64,000 bases of DNA from assembly GCF_037975245.1 (NCBI RefSeq), contig NC_092572.1, forward strand, positions 17,834,273 to 17,898,272, in the 5' to 3' direction. Below are positions 23,759-35,900 of this stretch, in pieces. How positions within the stretch are numbered: position 1 is the first letter of the stretch; every line of letters starts with the position of its first letter. This stretch comes from Apostichopus japonicus (Eukaryota > Echinodermata > Holothuroidea > Aspidochirotida > Stichopodidae). The position numbers were made by a program, and so were the translations under genes. The notes beneath the pieces are model-generated. The model did no database searches. It was not told where the DNA came from and saw only the letters and a list, made by a program, of their open reading frames with translations.

Positions 23759-26700
23759 GCCTTTGCTTGGTAACCCATGTATTCTTGAGGGATATCGAAT
23801 CAACAAACGGTGTTTCATGGTGATTAGAATCTTCTGTATTTTAGATGTTTGTATACACGGAAAGGTTGACATCATCAACAAGCAGCTATAAAGGAGTGTT
23901 TATTTATCGTATAGGGTATAGCAAATATTTGACACGTGACAAAATAGTCCAATCAGGAAGTTTATAGAGATTATGAATAACGCTCGGGACTACCTGGACC
24001 ACTCATGCATGTTTCAAATACTCAGTACGTGTTGAGATCTCTTTGTAGTTTCACTTTCCGGGTTGTAAGGTATAGTAAGTCCCTGGGTTAGATCATGCAT
24101 GGAGGTAAAACAGTTTTACCTCCAAGGTTAGATATAGTGTACTACTGAATGTGCAAAGATTTTTTGGTTGAGTCCTTGGGCCCTTATACAATTACCGATG
24201 CGCTTGAATGGTATCATTTGCAAGCTTCAATAAGCACTGCACGTCACAGAATAATCATCCTTGTAAGTTCTATTTTGAATGGGGGAACCCTTGCACCGGT
24301 CAAATGTACACTGAGACCGCCAGTTCCGCCTTTGAAGGAGATATTAACCCAATCATCATTATTATTTTGTCTTGGCTACTAAGTTCTCCTCCAGGGAGGG
24401 TGGTGTCACCAGGACTGGGGAAGCCTCCCAGTACAGCAAGCTTACCCTCCTCTTATAGTTTTCGAAAACTATTCCATTCTGAAAACAATTTGCTTGTCTT
24501 CTCTTATACCCTTACTGTAATTATTTGAAATTCATAGTCTGTTTATTCCAAAATTGTTTTGCTAACCTGCAGGAGCTGTGGGCTCTACCCCGCCCGCCCC
24601 CCCCCCACCCCCATCCTCCCTTACACACATATACGGGCATCATAATTGATCTTTTATAGAGATATACTGGCATGTACAACTTCACAAAAACAGCTACGAA
24701 AATATGATTCGCATTTGGGAGATATATCATACATATATTGAATGCTTCTTCACCCACAAAAGTGGTGGTGACTTGATCAAGTCTAATGATGACGTCATCG
24801 AGACACGTGCACTTCGATGATTTGTTTATTCTCTTTAATGATTATTACGGAAACAGACTTTACAGGATGCCAGTATTGTTAGACCCCTAAACATAAATTT
24901 TGCATATTTATGTTGTAGATCGTCAATTCTGCTGGCTGTCTAGGATACATATATCTACTACTTTTGAGAGATGACCCTTTAATTAAAAACATCGAAAGGT
25001 CTTCTATTTAAGCGGTTGGACTACTAAGTCTAACAAAAACAGTTTCATTAGGTCAGTTCCTCGGGAAACAACACAAAAGTCAATAGGAAATCAGATGACT
25101 TTTATAGCATCATATCAGATAAGACTTGTTTACCAATATATATATATAGTACAATTTTGTCAAGAATAAGGCTATAGTGTTGAATGTGATACAAGTGTGC
25201 ATATATGTTGCAAAGTTCACAGAAAAATATGGTTTGGTTCAGTTATAAGTATTAACCATACACTAGGTCTGTACTACATGGGGAGAGACTGACGTCATAA
25301 TCAATTCTACCTTAAAGGAGCTTTCCATAGACTTAGCGTAAGCCAACTTTGATATTTAACGAGTGATTATCGGAACAATTGTCGACACATTAAGCTAGCG
25401 ATACTATACCGAAGCATACTATCACGATATGAGTTAGCATGTATACTAATTTATTTATTTCATCTTCCGTTTGTTTCACCGAACTTGCGATGTGACCGTT
25501 TATATAAATACTTCAAAATCTCTGGTTTCATTGAGAATCCATTAATTCCTTGTTTTCCCTAGAAACCAACAAAGCATAATAACCCTTTCCGTTTCCTTTA
25601 TTGAACTTAAGTAACTATACATATACTTTTCAATTGTGCAATCGATAAAACAATCTTGCTTTGTAGTCTCATAATTCAGCCGTTTTAGTAGTCGATCTCA
25701 ACTGATATTTCCAAGTTGTATACCTTGGAATGCTTGGCAGACAAATTTAGAAGCAGTTTATAACTTAGTTTTGACTATTAGCTGTGTGATTCGAACCAGT
25801 AACGTAGGGTTATAGAATCAGAAATATGAGCGCTCAATGTTTGCAAAGTGGATCTATTGCTTATAGTATAACGACTCTGTAGAAAATTGGTCATTTATTT
25901 GTATATGTACTATAAGATCAGTACATGGAAATTTCAAAATTTAACCCTGCTTTGAGTCCCGTAACCAGGCCAGTGCACGGGGAGGGTGTCGGGGTCGGGG
26001 GGGTGACTTTCTACTGGGTGTAACAATAAAGCTGAAATCACATATCAATAAAGAAAATCTTTTATGTTTCTCTTTTCTTCACGACAGGAACATAACTTGA
26101 TTCGGCCTCATCGTATAGTGATGGTTAAAGTTATCATCGTGACCATCGTCGCTACCAGCGTTATCATTACCATGAAGCACGGTAGCATGTATCGAGGGTG
26201 TCGCTCCCCCCCCCCCACCCTCCCCACCCAGCCATCGTCAGTCGGGAAAGCACGTTCATTCGGGGAATTTCAAAAAGAAAGTCAAAAAGTATTTATTAGA
26301 ACAACCTTGCGTTTAGACCGACCTATAAACATAATTGATAGTTCAAATATGCCTCAGAATGCATCAGTGACGTCACTTGGTGAAAACACCGCCTCCCACC
26401 CTCCCTTCTGGGAATCGCGTTCAACGCCTCCCACAGCCACACTCCTCATTCGTAACAATTTTGATCAACCTACAGCCCGTCCATTAAGATTCGACCACTA
26501 AAATAATCAGTCGGGGAAAATTTAGAATCCACTTACAACCCCAAGAAATGCTAGAAAGTAATAAATAATGGTCATTCATTTTCAAGATTAAACAAGCACG
26601 TTGGATATTATTAAGTTTCATATATTTAATTGTCTATTTCGATGAAATTCTCTTAGCCGTCGAATGATTCGGCTCGAAGGTTTAGAAACCTCCAGAAAAG

Positions 26701-29474
26701 TTTCAAGTACTATTTCAACTCCTCCAGTTTAATTTCTTTCGCAAAGTTTGAACAAATGAGGTAACGGGAAGAATATAATTGACTTAACAGCTATCGAATC
26801 TCTCACGCATGCGTGCGCCAGATTAAAAAAGTTGACCATTCGCAGCCCTGTGTACTATATTAAAACACATTTCGTGCTTTCTCTGCAGTCTTGCGATCGC
26901 TATATCGGCCTACTCACGGATGAAGAACTTAGCTGGTTTTATCCTTTGATGCCAATTTTGTCATCTTTCTTACTTGTCATTTGCAGTTCATGAACTTCAA
27001 ATCATAATCGCCATTTAGATTTAATGGATTTAGAAGAATAATCACATTGCCATTATATAATATGGAACGGGAAATCGATCAATCCTATTTAATTCGTTGA
27101 CCTGTATCAGTATATATGCACGAAGGTACGTGTCATTGCACCTTATGCCTGTATACCTGATGTAGTCAATATATTTAACAGCCACGGTATACTTTTTGTT
27201 ATTATCAGATTATGGTTCTCTCCTCTTCTATGTTTTTCTTACTATTTTATTTCGTTTTAAATCCATTTTGATACGTATAAATCTCCGTAGGATTTGTAAC
27301 TATGTATACCTGTATAGGTCTATTTACCTGGAGACCGCATCCTGCAACAGGTGTATCTTAAATTACACCGAAGCAGAGTGTATACCTGTTTATCCCTTCA
27401 TGAGGCTGCATGAAAGAAGCACAAATGTGTTTGTACAATGGTGATGCATGCCATGTAAAGCGCCGTCGTGAGATCAGGCACATCCTTTCGCCCACCCCCA
27501 CCCACCCACCCATCCCCCACCCACCCCCCCCCCATCCTCCTCCCCATCTCAGTTAACCCGCACTCAACAACATAATCTCCTTATGGTAGTGAATAGGCAA
27601 CTACTATATCAGCATATACATATGGGTAACCATGGTCCACCTGACGAAAATACAGGCCATCATTTTGGTTGATATCGCTCAGGCTCTCGTCCGTACACAC
27701 TATACAGTGTTAATTGAACACATTTTAGGGGCCAAAAGGCACCGTGGGCTTCCTAACCACCGCCCATCCGCTACCCTTATCCACCATAACTCCATCCACG
27801 TCTCTTAAGTTCTGCAGAGACAACAAGTAAATAGAACAGTTGGTACCGGTTTGTCATGCCAGGAATTATTCACAGAGGATCCTTGACATTAGCGCCATTT
27901 GACATTAGGGCCCATGCATGGGCCCTAGCCTCATTTGCCTTTTGGATTATCCGGGCCTGCATGGTATTGCATATTCGTCAAGAAGTGAGATATATAACAA
28001 TTCTATAGTCATGACTATTGTAAAGGTTTTTATTTTATTTTCGTGTTTTATGATGGGATTGAGCTATAGGGAGGGGTTGGTGGGGGGGGGGGGCTAGGGA
28101 AGTGGGAAAGTGACCGTTGGCAACAACATTTTCGATCCTTTGCAGACCTCCAAAATGTTACCTAATTATATATCATAAATAATTCTCGATCACGGAAGAG
28201 AGTGAAACAAATGTATCCGTGTCTTGAACGAATGTGAGTGTATCACCAAAAAAGCTGAACATAATTGGAAAAGGCGACTTGAGTAGTAGTCCTGTGTTGC
28301 CATTAATCAGATGTTAGTGTCGGTAATACATTACTTTATCGCTATAGGCTATACAGCTACGTGTTCTGGAGTTTCTACTAACCATGCATATGCATAAAGT
28401 TATTTCGTTGACTGGTATAGCAAGAAAACTCATACTTTCTTTACACCAGTTAACTATTTCAGCACATGCATTGCCAGTGTTGGATCCAGGATTTGTTTCT
28501 CATAAATTCCAGGCGTGCACGGCCCGAGGGTCGTGGTGGGTGGGGGCTTATACTGTAAAGAAACGTTAAACATTTAGACGGCAAATTACCTATTAATCCA
28601 TGAATCATTAGGTCTAAACGGAAGGTTGTCCTATCATAACTATATTTGAATTTTTGTGATGTGAGGTTATCAGTGGAGACCATAAAGGAATTCTAATTGA
28701 CATGGGTGTATACCGCTACCCTCACTGCATCCGCGCCTCTGCGCATGTTAACCTTTACACTGTTTTCTGCAGTGCCCCCTATTCGGTTCATATACGAAGA
28801 TATTCATGCGAGCCTTCTCGAGACGATATTTATTGAAATGAACAGCTAAGCTATTTTGTTTTTTCGTGACGTATGATGAAAACAATATAATTCACTGTTT
28901 GTCGGTTTAAATCTCTGCTCCCTTTGTTACGTTGAAGCGATTAAACTGAACTGGATATAAATAACTATGAAAAATGCATTCAAAGTCAGAACAAAAGCTA
29001 AGGATCACAATTAAATTCTATGAAGAGAAACAGAGAGATATCACATATGATAACCTTGTCAACCACAATTCTATTGCCATCAAAAAATTTTGAACCCAGA
29101 GAAAAACGCAAAGACGACAGGTTTATTCTCACGTTCTACAAGGCCAACGCCCACATGAATTGCATTTGCTGATTAATTAACACAGAAAATCAAAAAACCA
29201 GTCACAATATTTTATTATAAAAGGGTATAGTTCAAAGAAAAATTCATGTTTTGCCATGTTGAGGAGCAACACAATCTGTTTTTAGCAGTCGAGTGAACTT
29301 TTCATTGAACGTACAGGCGGTTTGTCGAGACTGAGGGCATATAGTATTCCATTGCAATAATTATGCATCCATTAGGCTTTTGTACACCAAAAGTGAAGAG
29401 TTGAGGCAAACAAGTATATTTCAAAGATGCATGAATACAATCAAACAAAAATATTAAATATAAAAAAGGAAATT
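23759..29474. other. Non-coding stretch without recognised genes
   Basis: Contains poly-C/poly-G runs near 24599, 26212, 27530 and 28083 and a 22-base palindrome at 27906. The open frame at 26064-26501 has a hydrophobic N-terminal segment but no recognisable family. Confidence 0.4.
27906..27927. repeat. Perfect 22-base palindrome
   Basis: TAGGGCCC-ATGCAT-GGGCCCTA reads identically on both strands. Confidence 0.8.
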
Positions 29475-29650
29475 AAATAAAACAAAGACTGTTAGCAAAC
29501 TGATTATCCACTAACGAGTCTATGTAATAATAGGATATGTAAATGTAACTGGGCCGGACGTTTCGATTCCAGCAGGATCTTCTTCAGAGGCTGAAGAACA
29601 ATATTCCACACTGTTAGCTGAAGACCCCATCTCAATATTGTGTGCCCAAA
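29475..29650 (-). mobile_element. Dispersed repeat with hairpin, longer copy
   Basis: It aligns with 44030-44138 over ACTGTTAGCAAACTG, TAAATGTAA/TAAAAGTAA, GGGCC-GACGTTTCGAT and AGCAGGATCTTCTTCA. It continues into ATATTCCACACTGTTA, which is also present at about 43125-43140. It has no intact coding region. Confidence 0.55.
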
Positions 29651-30011
29651 CACAAGATATAGGGTTGATTGACTGGAACCTATATATATATTTTGACTAT
29701 AGCGAAACACGTTATTCTCAGTTCCGTCCCTATCGTGTGGGATCAAATCATACTTGTGTTCTGTAATGTCATAACGACAAATTTTAGCTAAACTTAGAAA
29801 TTCTTATCATCATATTAAAAATTTCATGAAAGTGCAACTTCTTCTATAGTTATCTTTTGTAGAACTATCATTTTCCTTTATGAATAAGTCACGTTAAACA
29901 ATATAAAGAAAACCAGAAACAATTGGCATTGTATTGCAATGATGCCATCATTCACTTGAGTGTTGCCAGATGTCTTCACGAAATATATCACAGCATTTAA
30001 AAAATATTCAT

Positions 30012-30052
30012 ATCTTAGATTTACCATCCCCGGGGGATGGTAAATCTAAGAT
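30012..30052. repeat. 41-base near-perfect hairpin
   Basis: Twenty-base arms (ATCTTAGATTTACCATCCCC and its exact inverse) are separated by one G. Nothing nearby suggests an Alu-like or MITE end, and no gene flanks it. Confidence 0.85.
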
Positions 30053-31459
30053 CTGTAAATGTTATCTGCGTTATCCCAAAGAAAAGACGTTATGATATTC
30101 AGTCATATTGCACCTGGCAATGTTTGTCAAAAAATACTGGTGTGCATGCGGAGGACTTAATGGCACGTAAGAAAAAATAAATAATATTTAAACGAGGTTT
30201 AAGTGGTGTAGCCTATACCGCAACCGCTCCACCTTGTTACTGAATACCCAGTGATAGACAGTTGGGGAAAATACCTAAATTAAGTGGCCCCAAATTTGAA
30301 AAGTGGTCCAAGGTGTGGGAACACTTCATGGCAACACATACCTACTTTCAGTTTTCTGTAAACGTTAATAGGGGAAGCATGTGGTTCCTATTGGGCTCAG
30401 ATGGTTGTTAAATCTACCACGGGTCCCACCCAACGACTCTCACCACGGATGCAGTACGTGATACCAGCTCCACGGAGCATGTGTAGGCTATGCGTGCTCT
30501 CTGATGGTCGCAAAGTACCGTATTATGTAGTAGGACTGGATATGTACTTATCAGCTTATGGAATGTCACGGCTATGTTGTCATAACTACGTATGCCACAT
30601 TTGTTTCTGTTTGGAAGTGGCGAATATACAAAAATCCACTTACGGATCAGTAGGTAATCATAATAATATTTTCTTTAAAATGAAAAGAAAACAAATAGCC
30701 TTGAACTGGTTTTTTCTTGATAGATATAATAGCCATAATTTTTACTTTGAATAACAACACTATAGGCCGATCAGGCGCGTATCCAGGATTTTCAAACCCG
30801 GGGGGCGCGAATTACTATCTAAGCGGAGCGCCACCATCGGTTGGCGCGCAGCGTACAAGAAAATTTCTTGTTTTGAAACCCCCCCAGATCACCGGAAACG
30901 GCACTTCTCGGGCTTGAAATGACCAACCAGATGTACACTTTTTGCCTGAGAACCAGGTATTTCCTAATAGTTTTTTTTCCATCCATAACCTTTTTGAAGT
31001 TTGTCAACCCGGCACACATCATGTTCGACCTGATGGCATCTCCTGTGGGTCTTTGCTTTTGTAGGTGATTCTACGTCGAGGCCCACAATACCCGTCAGCC
31101 CCACTTTTCAAAGTTTTAAGCCCCATATTTGTTCAGAATTTGAAAATTCACATTTCTCGTGAATAAACTCACTTGAAAACATACCCATAATGTTGTACAA
31201 AATTTCATCTATGGACAACCAATATAGAAAAACTTCCTTGAACCCCTAACAGACCGGTCAAAAATTGCACGAGTAGAGGGAAGTGTGATGCAGAATGTTG
31301 GTCAGAAATTTTCGAAAATTCAGACACAGTTAATTTCTTGGTGTACAAACATTAAAACCTCTTATAACGGCTATTATAAAACTTGGTTGAAGGAAATGAA
31401 AAAACAGCAGATATTTCCGAGAGCGAACACTACACTCATAGGCGTAGGAGGCGCGGCGG

Positions 31460-31838
31460 CAGTGGCGGAGCTAGGGGTATTGGTCAGGAGTGGCGAGAAT
31501 GGTCTGTAGGAGCGCTTTCGACACTATCTAAGCGGAGCGCCACCACTGGTTGGCGCGTAGCGTAGAGAAAATTTTTGAATAAAGATACTCCCTAGATCGC
31601 CGGAAATGACCCTTTCCGGGCCTGGCTAATTTGCAGATAAACGAAGAATAAGGTGTCATCGCCAAATTACACCAAGAAAATGTGAGAAATGTCAATAAGT
31701 AGATGAGAGCGCAATAAAAAAGTTAATAATCTAGAATAAGTAAAAAGTGGTAAAGAGCTGAAAAAGGCGCCAGCAGTCCATTTGAGTCCTTCGGGGGGGG
31801 GGGCATCCACCCCCGACCGTATGGACGCTCCGCCACTG
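31460..31838 (+). mobile_element. hAT-like MITE, CAGTGGCGGAGC family, with 8-base target duplication
   Basis: The terminal inverted repeats CAGTGGCGGAGC and GCTCCGCCACTG are flanked on both sides by CGCGGCGG (31452-31459 and 31839-31846). The 379-base body matches the 23050 copy on both sides of a missing internal block of about 330 bases. An 8-base target duplication is typical of hAT elements (established knowledge); the class is inferred. Confidence 0.85.
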
Positions 31839-32183
31839 CGCGGCGGGGGTGCAGCCCCTAATTCGCCATTACTAATGTAAAAGAGAGTTTTGACATAATT
31901 GGACCTCCATACTTTTTATACATCTACATGAGACATGTTGTTGTTTACATTAGCATCCCGCGAAATACTGCGCAATTTGAACGGACCGTACGGTACATGA
32001 TGGCATGCGATGTAATAACCGATGCTTGCTTATATGATATTGACATGAACACGTTGAACACGTTGAAAATTTTTGGTTATTTTTTCAGGCAAGTCGGACA
32101 GTTTTGAGGCTTTTCATCCTGGAACGCCATTTTCATGCTCACTGATATGATGTGATATCTGCTGTTTGCGTTACAAATTCGAA

Positions 32184-32520
32184 CAGGCGCGTAGCGAGGA
32201 ATTTGCCAAGGGAGGAGCGAAGCCTGTAGGCAAATTATCTAAGCGTAGCGCCACCATAGGTTGGCGCGAAGCGTACAAGAAAATTTTGGCCGAAAATGCC
32301 TCCCAGATCGCTGGAAATGGCACTACCCAGGACCATTTGTTAGCGCGAAGCGTACAAGCAAATTTTGGCCGAAAATGTCTCCCAGATCGCTGGAAATGAC
32401 ACTTCCCAGGCCTTGTAAGTTGCCTCTAAGCACTTTCTATTTTGAAATTACTTAGCGATATCATTTAAAAAAATGCTGAATGGGGGGGGGGGGGGCGGGC
32501 GGTCGCCCCCATCCCAAAAT
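32184..32520 (+). mobile_element. CAGGYGCGTAGC element with duplicated core, right end lost
   Basis: The left end CAGGCGCGTAGCGAGGAATT matches the element at 39124. The core (GGTTGGCGCGAAGCGTACAA, then AGATCGCTGGAAATGGCACT) occurs here and again as a partial second copy at about 32345-32415. It is followed by a 14-G run (32482-32495). The expected CTACGCACCTG right end is not visible. Confidence 0.65.
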
Positions 32521-32754
32521 GCGTCATGTTCCCCGACGACACGGTCGAGTTCGAGACCAGCCACAGTTGGTTTCATAGCACAATTCTACACACGCGTTAT
32601 GATAGACCATATATAGTACATATATAGATCATTAGTGAGATAGGAAATGGAAACGTCAAAAAATGGAGTTGTCGGTGTAAGGGGTAGGGTGAGTCACACT
32701 TTTACGAAATCATTGATCCGTCACTGGCTACCCTTCAGCGCTGTAATGATGTCA

Positions 32755-32925
32755 CTGTTCCTCTTTCTCTCCCCGGTGTCTTCGCGTTTTTCTTTTACTC
32801 CCTCCTTTTCTCCTTTTTCTCTCTTTCTTCTTTTTCTTTTCCCTTCCTTCCTCTCCTCCTCCTCTTTTTTCCCCTCTTTTTTCCTTTTTTCTTCTCTTTT
32901 TTTTCTCTCCTCTTTTTCTTACCCG
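32755..32925 (+). repeat. Polypyrimidine tract
   Basis: About 170 bases of C/T-rich simple sequence (CTTTTTCTC, TTCCTCTCC). Lys/Arg/Glu-rich frames on the minus strand are artefacts. Confidence 0.8.
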
Positions 32926-32972
32926 GGGGGCGCGCGCCCCCAACGCCCCCCCCTGGATACGCACCTGCCGAT

Positions 32973-35900
32973 ATAGTGTAATACGATATCATACGTTGGT
33001 GTGTGTTTGTGTGCAGAAAAGCAGGGCGATACTATATGGAGGAATAAATAATGTCGAAAAAATGCCGAGGTACCCGAAGAAAGCAGTTTGTTTATGTTAT
33101 ACAGTTGCATGCTATAGAATGTCATATACTTGCATGTGGCTTTGAGGCGAATACAATGTAATAAACTTAAGAAGCTGAACTAATTTCGGGGCCCTCCAAC
33201 ATCTCCCCATCTTTCCCCATAACCATCAATCTCTCCGGGGAACTGTGACCAGTAGAGCAAGCAGAGCGCCTGCCTTGTATTATTGTTCAAAGCATACTCG
33301 TGCTAGTGTGTTATTGCCATTGACAACACGACACAACTCATATAATTCATTGAATGGTCCTGGAATTGATTTAGCATTGGCTCTGTTCTGACATAGACAT
33401 GGTATTCCAAAACCAACACAACGCGTATATTGAAATACCATAACAAACAAAAGACTAACCAACACATCAACAAACACAAAGGGACATCTTATCTATCAGC
33501 GTTCTTAAATCTCGGGATGATAACAATACTCGTTTAACCCTTGTAAGGCTGTTGTATAGTCTAACCTGCTGCAAACTATAATCCACCTAGTTTGGAAGTA
33601 TAGGCCTGTTAGCTATATTGAACATGGATACAAATGTATACCAAAAATACGATTGTATCAGTAGTCTAATATGTATTTCCATTAACATTAATGTAAAGGG
33701 GAGGGGTAAGGGAGTGGGGGTATAGTGTCGGACACTTGTGGAGACCTGAAACTTTAAAATAGAGGACGTGCTCTAAGAATAGATAATCATCAATCTATGA
33801 AAACTGCAGAACTGGTAATTGTCAACAACTTAGCTGTGATACTGCGAGGCGGATCTATACAAGAGTTGTGCAGGCCTGTCGCCACGCCCCCCCCCCCCCC
33901 CCTCGAACAGATTACTATCCCCTCTGTTCAGTCTGTGCCACTATCATGCGTATAAAACACGACAAGTTGCACGACATTAATGTTGTCCCATCCTTAAGCA
34001 CCTGTTTGAGCCCGAGCCCCTGCAGCCTAGAATTTCCAGGCTACGGGAATATGGGCTGGTAATGAATTGACAAGCGAAACTTATCATGAACTCAGGTGTA
34101 ATGGTAAGTAAGGGACTTGAAAAAGAGGTGAATAATTCGGGAAGGTGGAGGCTCCGATTAGGAGGCCAAGGGTACATACTGTACCACATATAAAGGTGTT
34201 ACTTCAAAGGGAGGGGGGGGGGCGGAGGAGTTATTATATTACTTCTTTGCGATAATTGTTTTCCTTGTTCTATCACCATAGGATCCAGGAAATTTAATTC
34301 AAATATATGAAGGTGCTTGTGTGTATGTTTCTTTTGGTGAGGGCCCGGGAGTATCCTATGTTTGCGTAGAGTTCACATTTCCAAGTGTAAGTTATGTAAA
34401 CATCAGTGCCGAATTCACCCTGGTTATGGCCATATGGCACTATCTGCTTTCCCGCCTGCGGGCCCATCATGTTTTCTTTGCATCCCACCACACTTACAAA
34501 ATAGAGAGTTGGTATCTCTTGCCGTGAAAGTGCTCAGCGTTGACCTTGTGATGGGTGTGGGTACATACTAAGGGGATCCCATAGACACTTCCTTCATTTA
34601 TCTATCGGGATTCGACACGGTTTACCTACCGAGAATGATTTAAAGTACGGTTCTAGTATATGAAACTAGGCAACCCAACCCACCACAACCACCCAAAATA
34701 TTAGCCTATTATTTTGGTCGCATGCGATTTGAAAAGTGCATGTTAATCTTCCATGTAACTCTTTCAGCTCTTATTTCATATTGACCCGATGTTGAATGCA
34801 AACATTCCCAACTTTCTTATTTCTTTTTTAAAGCAAGTTTCTAATTTTTTTGATTAGCCAATATAATGAAAGGACTTACCATGGGGCACTATGAGGCATC
34901 AATCGACTATATCGCTGCACCCTTTAATACCACCTTCTAAAAACATCAAAACCAAAGAATACTTTCCCATGACAACCTTTCGTTTGCTTTTGTCATTGAT
35001 GCGTTAAAAAAATATCCATTGTTCAATCATAATCTGATATATTTTTTTTCCTCACACATTTGACAAGTCACAGTTAGTGAATGGGTGTTATGACTACCAG
35101 CTGTTAAGATAATATATGCATTGACTATAGATGAGAATAGTGTTTCTGTTATAACTTGAATATGAATATAAAAGCACGAATGACGTAAGCAATCTCTAAT
35201 CGTGACTATCTACAGGACACAAAGTCAAATATGCAGCGAGACAGTGTTGACCTTGATGTCTACCAGTTGCATCAGTGTATTTTACTTTTAGATGTAAATA
35301 AGTGGCTACAATTAACAGTACGAAAAGGCAAAAAAAAACCCTAATTCAAAACTAGAACTGCATTTGCCTGCAAAATACGCAGTATTGTAGTTCGCGTGAA
35401 GTGCTTGCAGTATCAGGAAGAACTTTTCGGTTGTTCAATGTTCATGGTGTTTATTTTTAGGGCGGACAATACACCAGGGAGTAGTCATGTAGGTACCTAC
35501 AAAGTGAGGGCGCTTGTGAGCGCCGTGACAGGCTCAGAATAAACTTGAAACTGCAAATGTACAGAGACTATAGGAAACTTAAAGTTTCAACGTCCAGTCA
35601 TGTAGGTACCGTTCACTTGACCAGTAATGCCAATATGTAGCACACACGCGACCCACAATAATTGACCATAGATGCATTGCCTTGTCCAGGGTACAACTTC
35701 TGTAATTTGACGATATTTGGACATGAATTTTATGAGCAAAAACATGACACAGTGCCAAATTGAACAATAGACGGAGGAAGGAAGTGCCGGTAGGGTGGGG
35801 GGGGGGGACAAACCCCTTCCCATAAACTCTTCCAGCCAAAACGTACCGCATTATATTTCAGGAATTTGATGTGTTAGGGGCCCAGAGGGATAGTGTAATA

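Larger units (their letters stand above)
30772..32967. mobile_element. Composite inverted-repeat element with 5-base target duplication
   Basis: The left end CAGGCGCGTATCCAGG and the right end CCTGGATACGCACCTG are inverted copies. Both flanks carry CCGAT (30767-30771 and 32968-32972). Inside are a shared-core module (about 30813-30920), a nested CAGTGGCGGAGC element (31460-31838), a second related element (32184-about 32520) and a pyrimidine run. No transposase is readable. It may be one 2.2-kb element with insertions, or two independent insertions whose outer ends happen to pair; the matching flanks favour one. Confidence 0.55.

Noticed and set aside
25785-25850. B-box-like GGTTCGAATCAC on the minus strand.
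   Set aside because: No A box, acceptor stem or anticodon arm fits a tRNA.
26064-26501. 145-codon frame with a hydrophobic N-terminal segment, resembling a type II membrane protein start, and an AG-ending acceptor-like site before it.
   Set aside because: No recognisable family, no convincing downstream exon, and it includes a poly-C run. It could be a first exon of a fast-evolving gene, but support is too weak.
29546-29600. Possible hammerhead ribozyme: CTGAAGA, hairpin, GAAAC on the minus strand.
   Set aside because: An extra A lies between the core and stem II, and the invariant first C is T or A in the other copies (17.8 and 44.1 kb), so a functional ribozyme is not supported.
32647-32992. 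Ser/Phe-rich and Lys/Glu-rich frames.
   Set aside because: Both strands of the pyrimidine tract.
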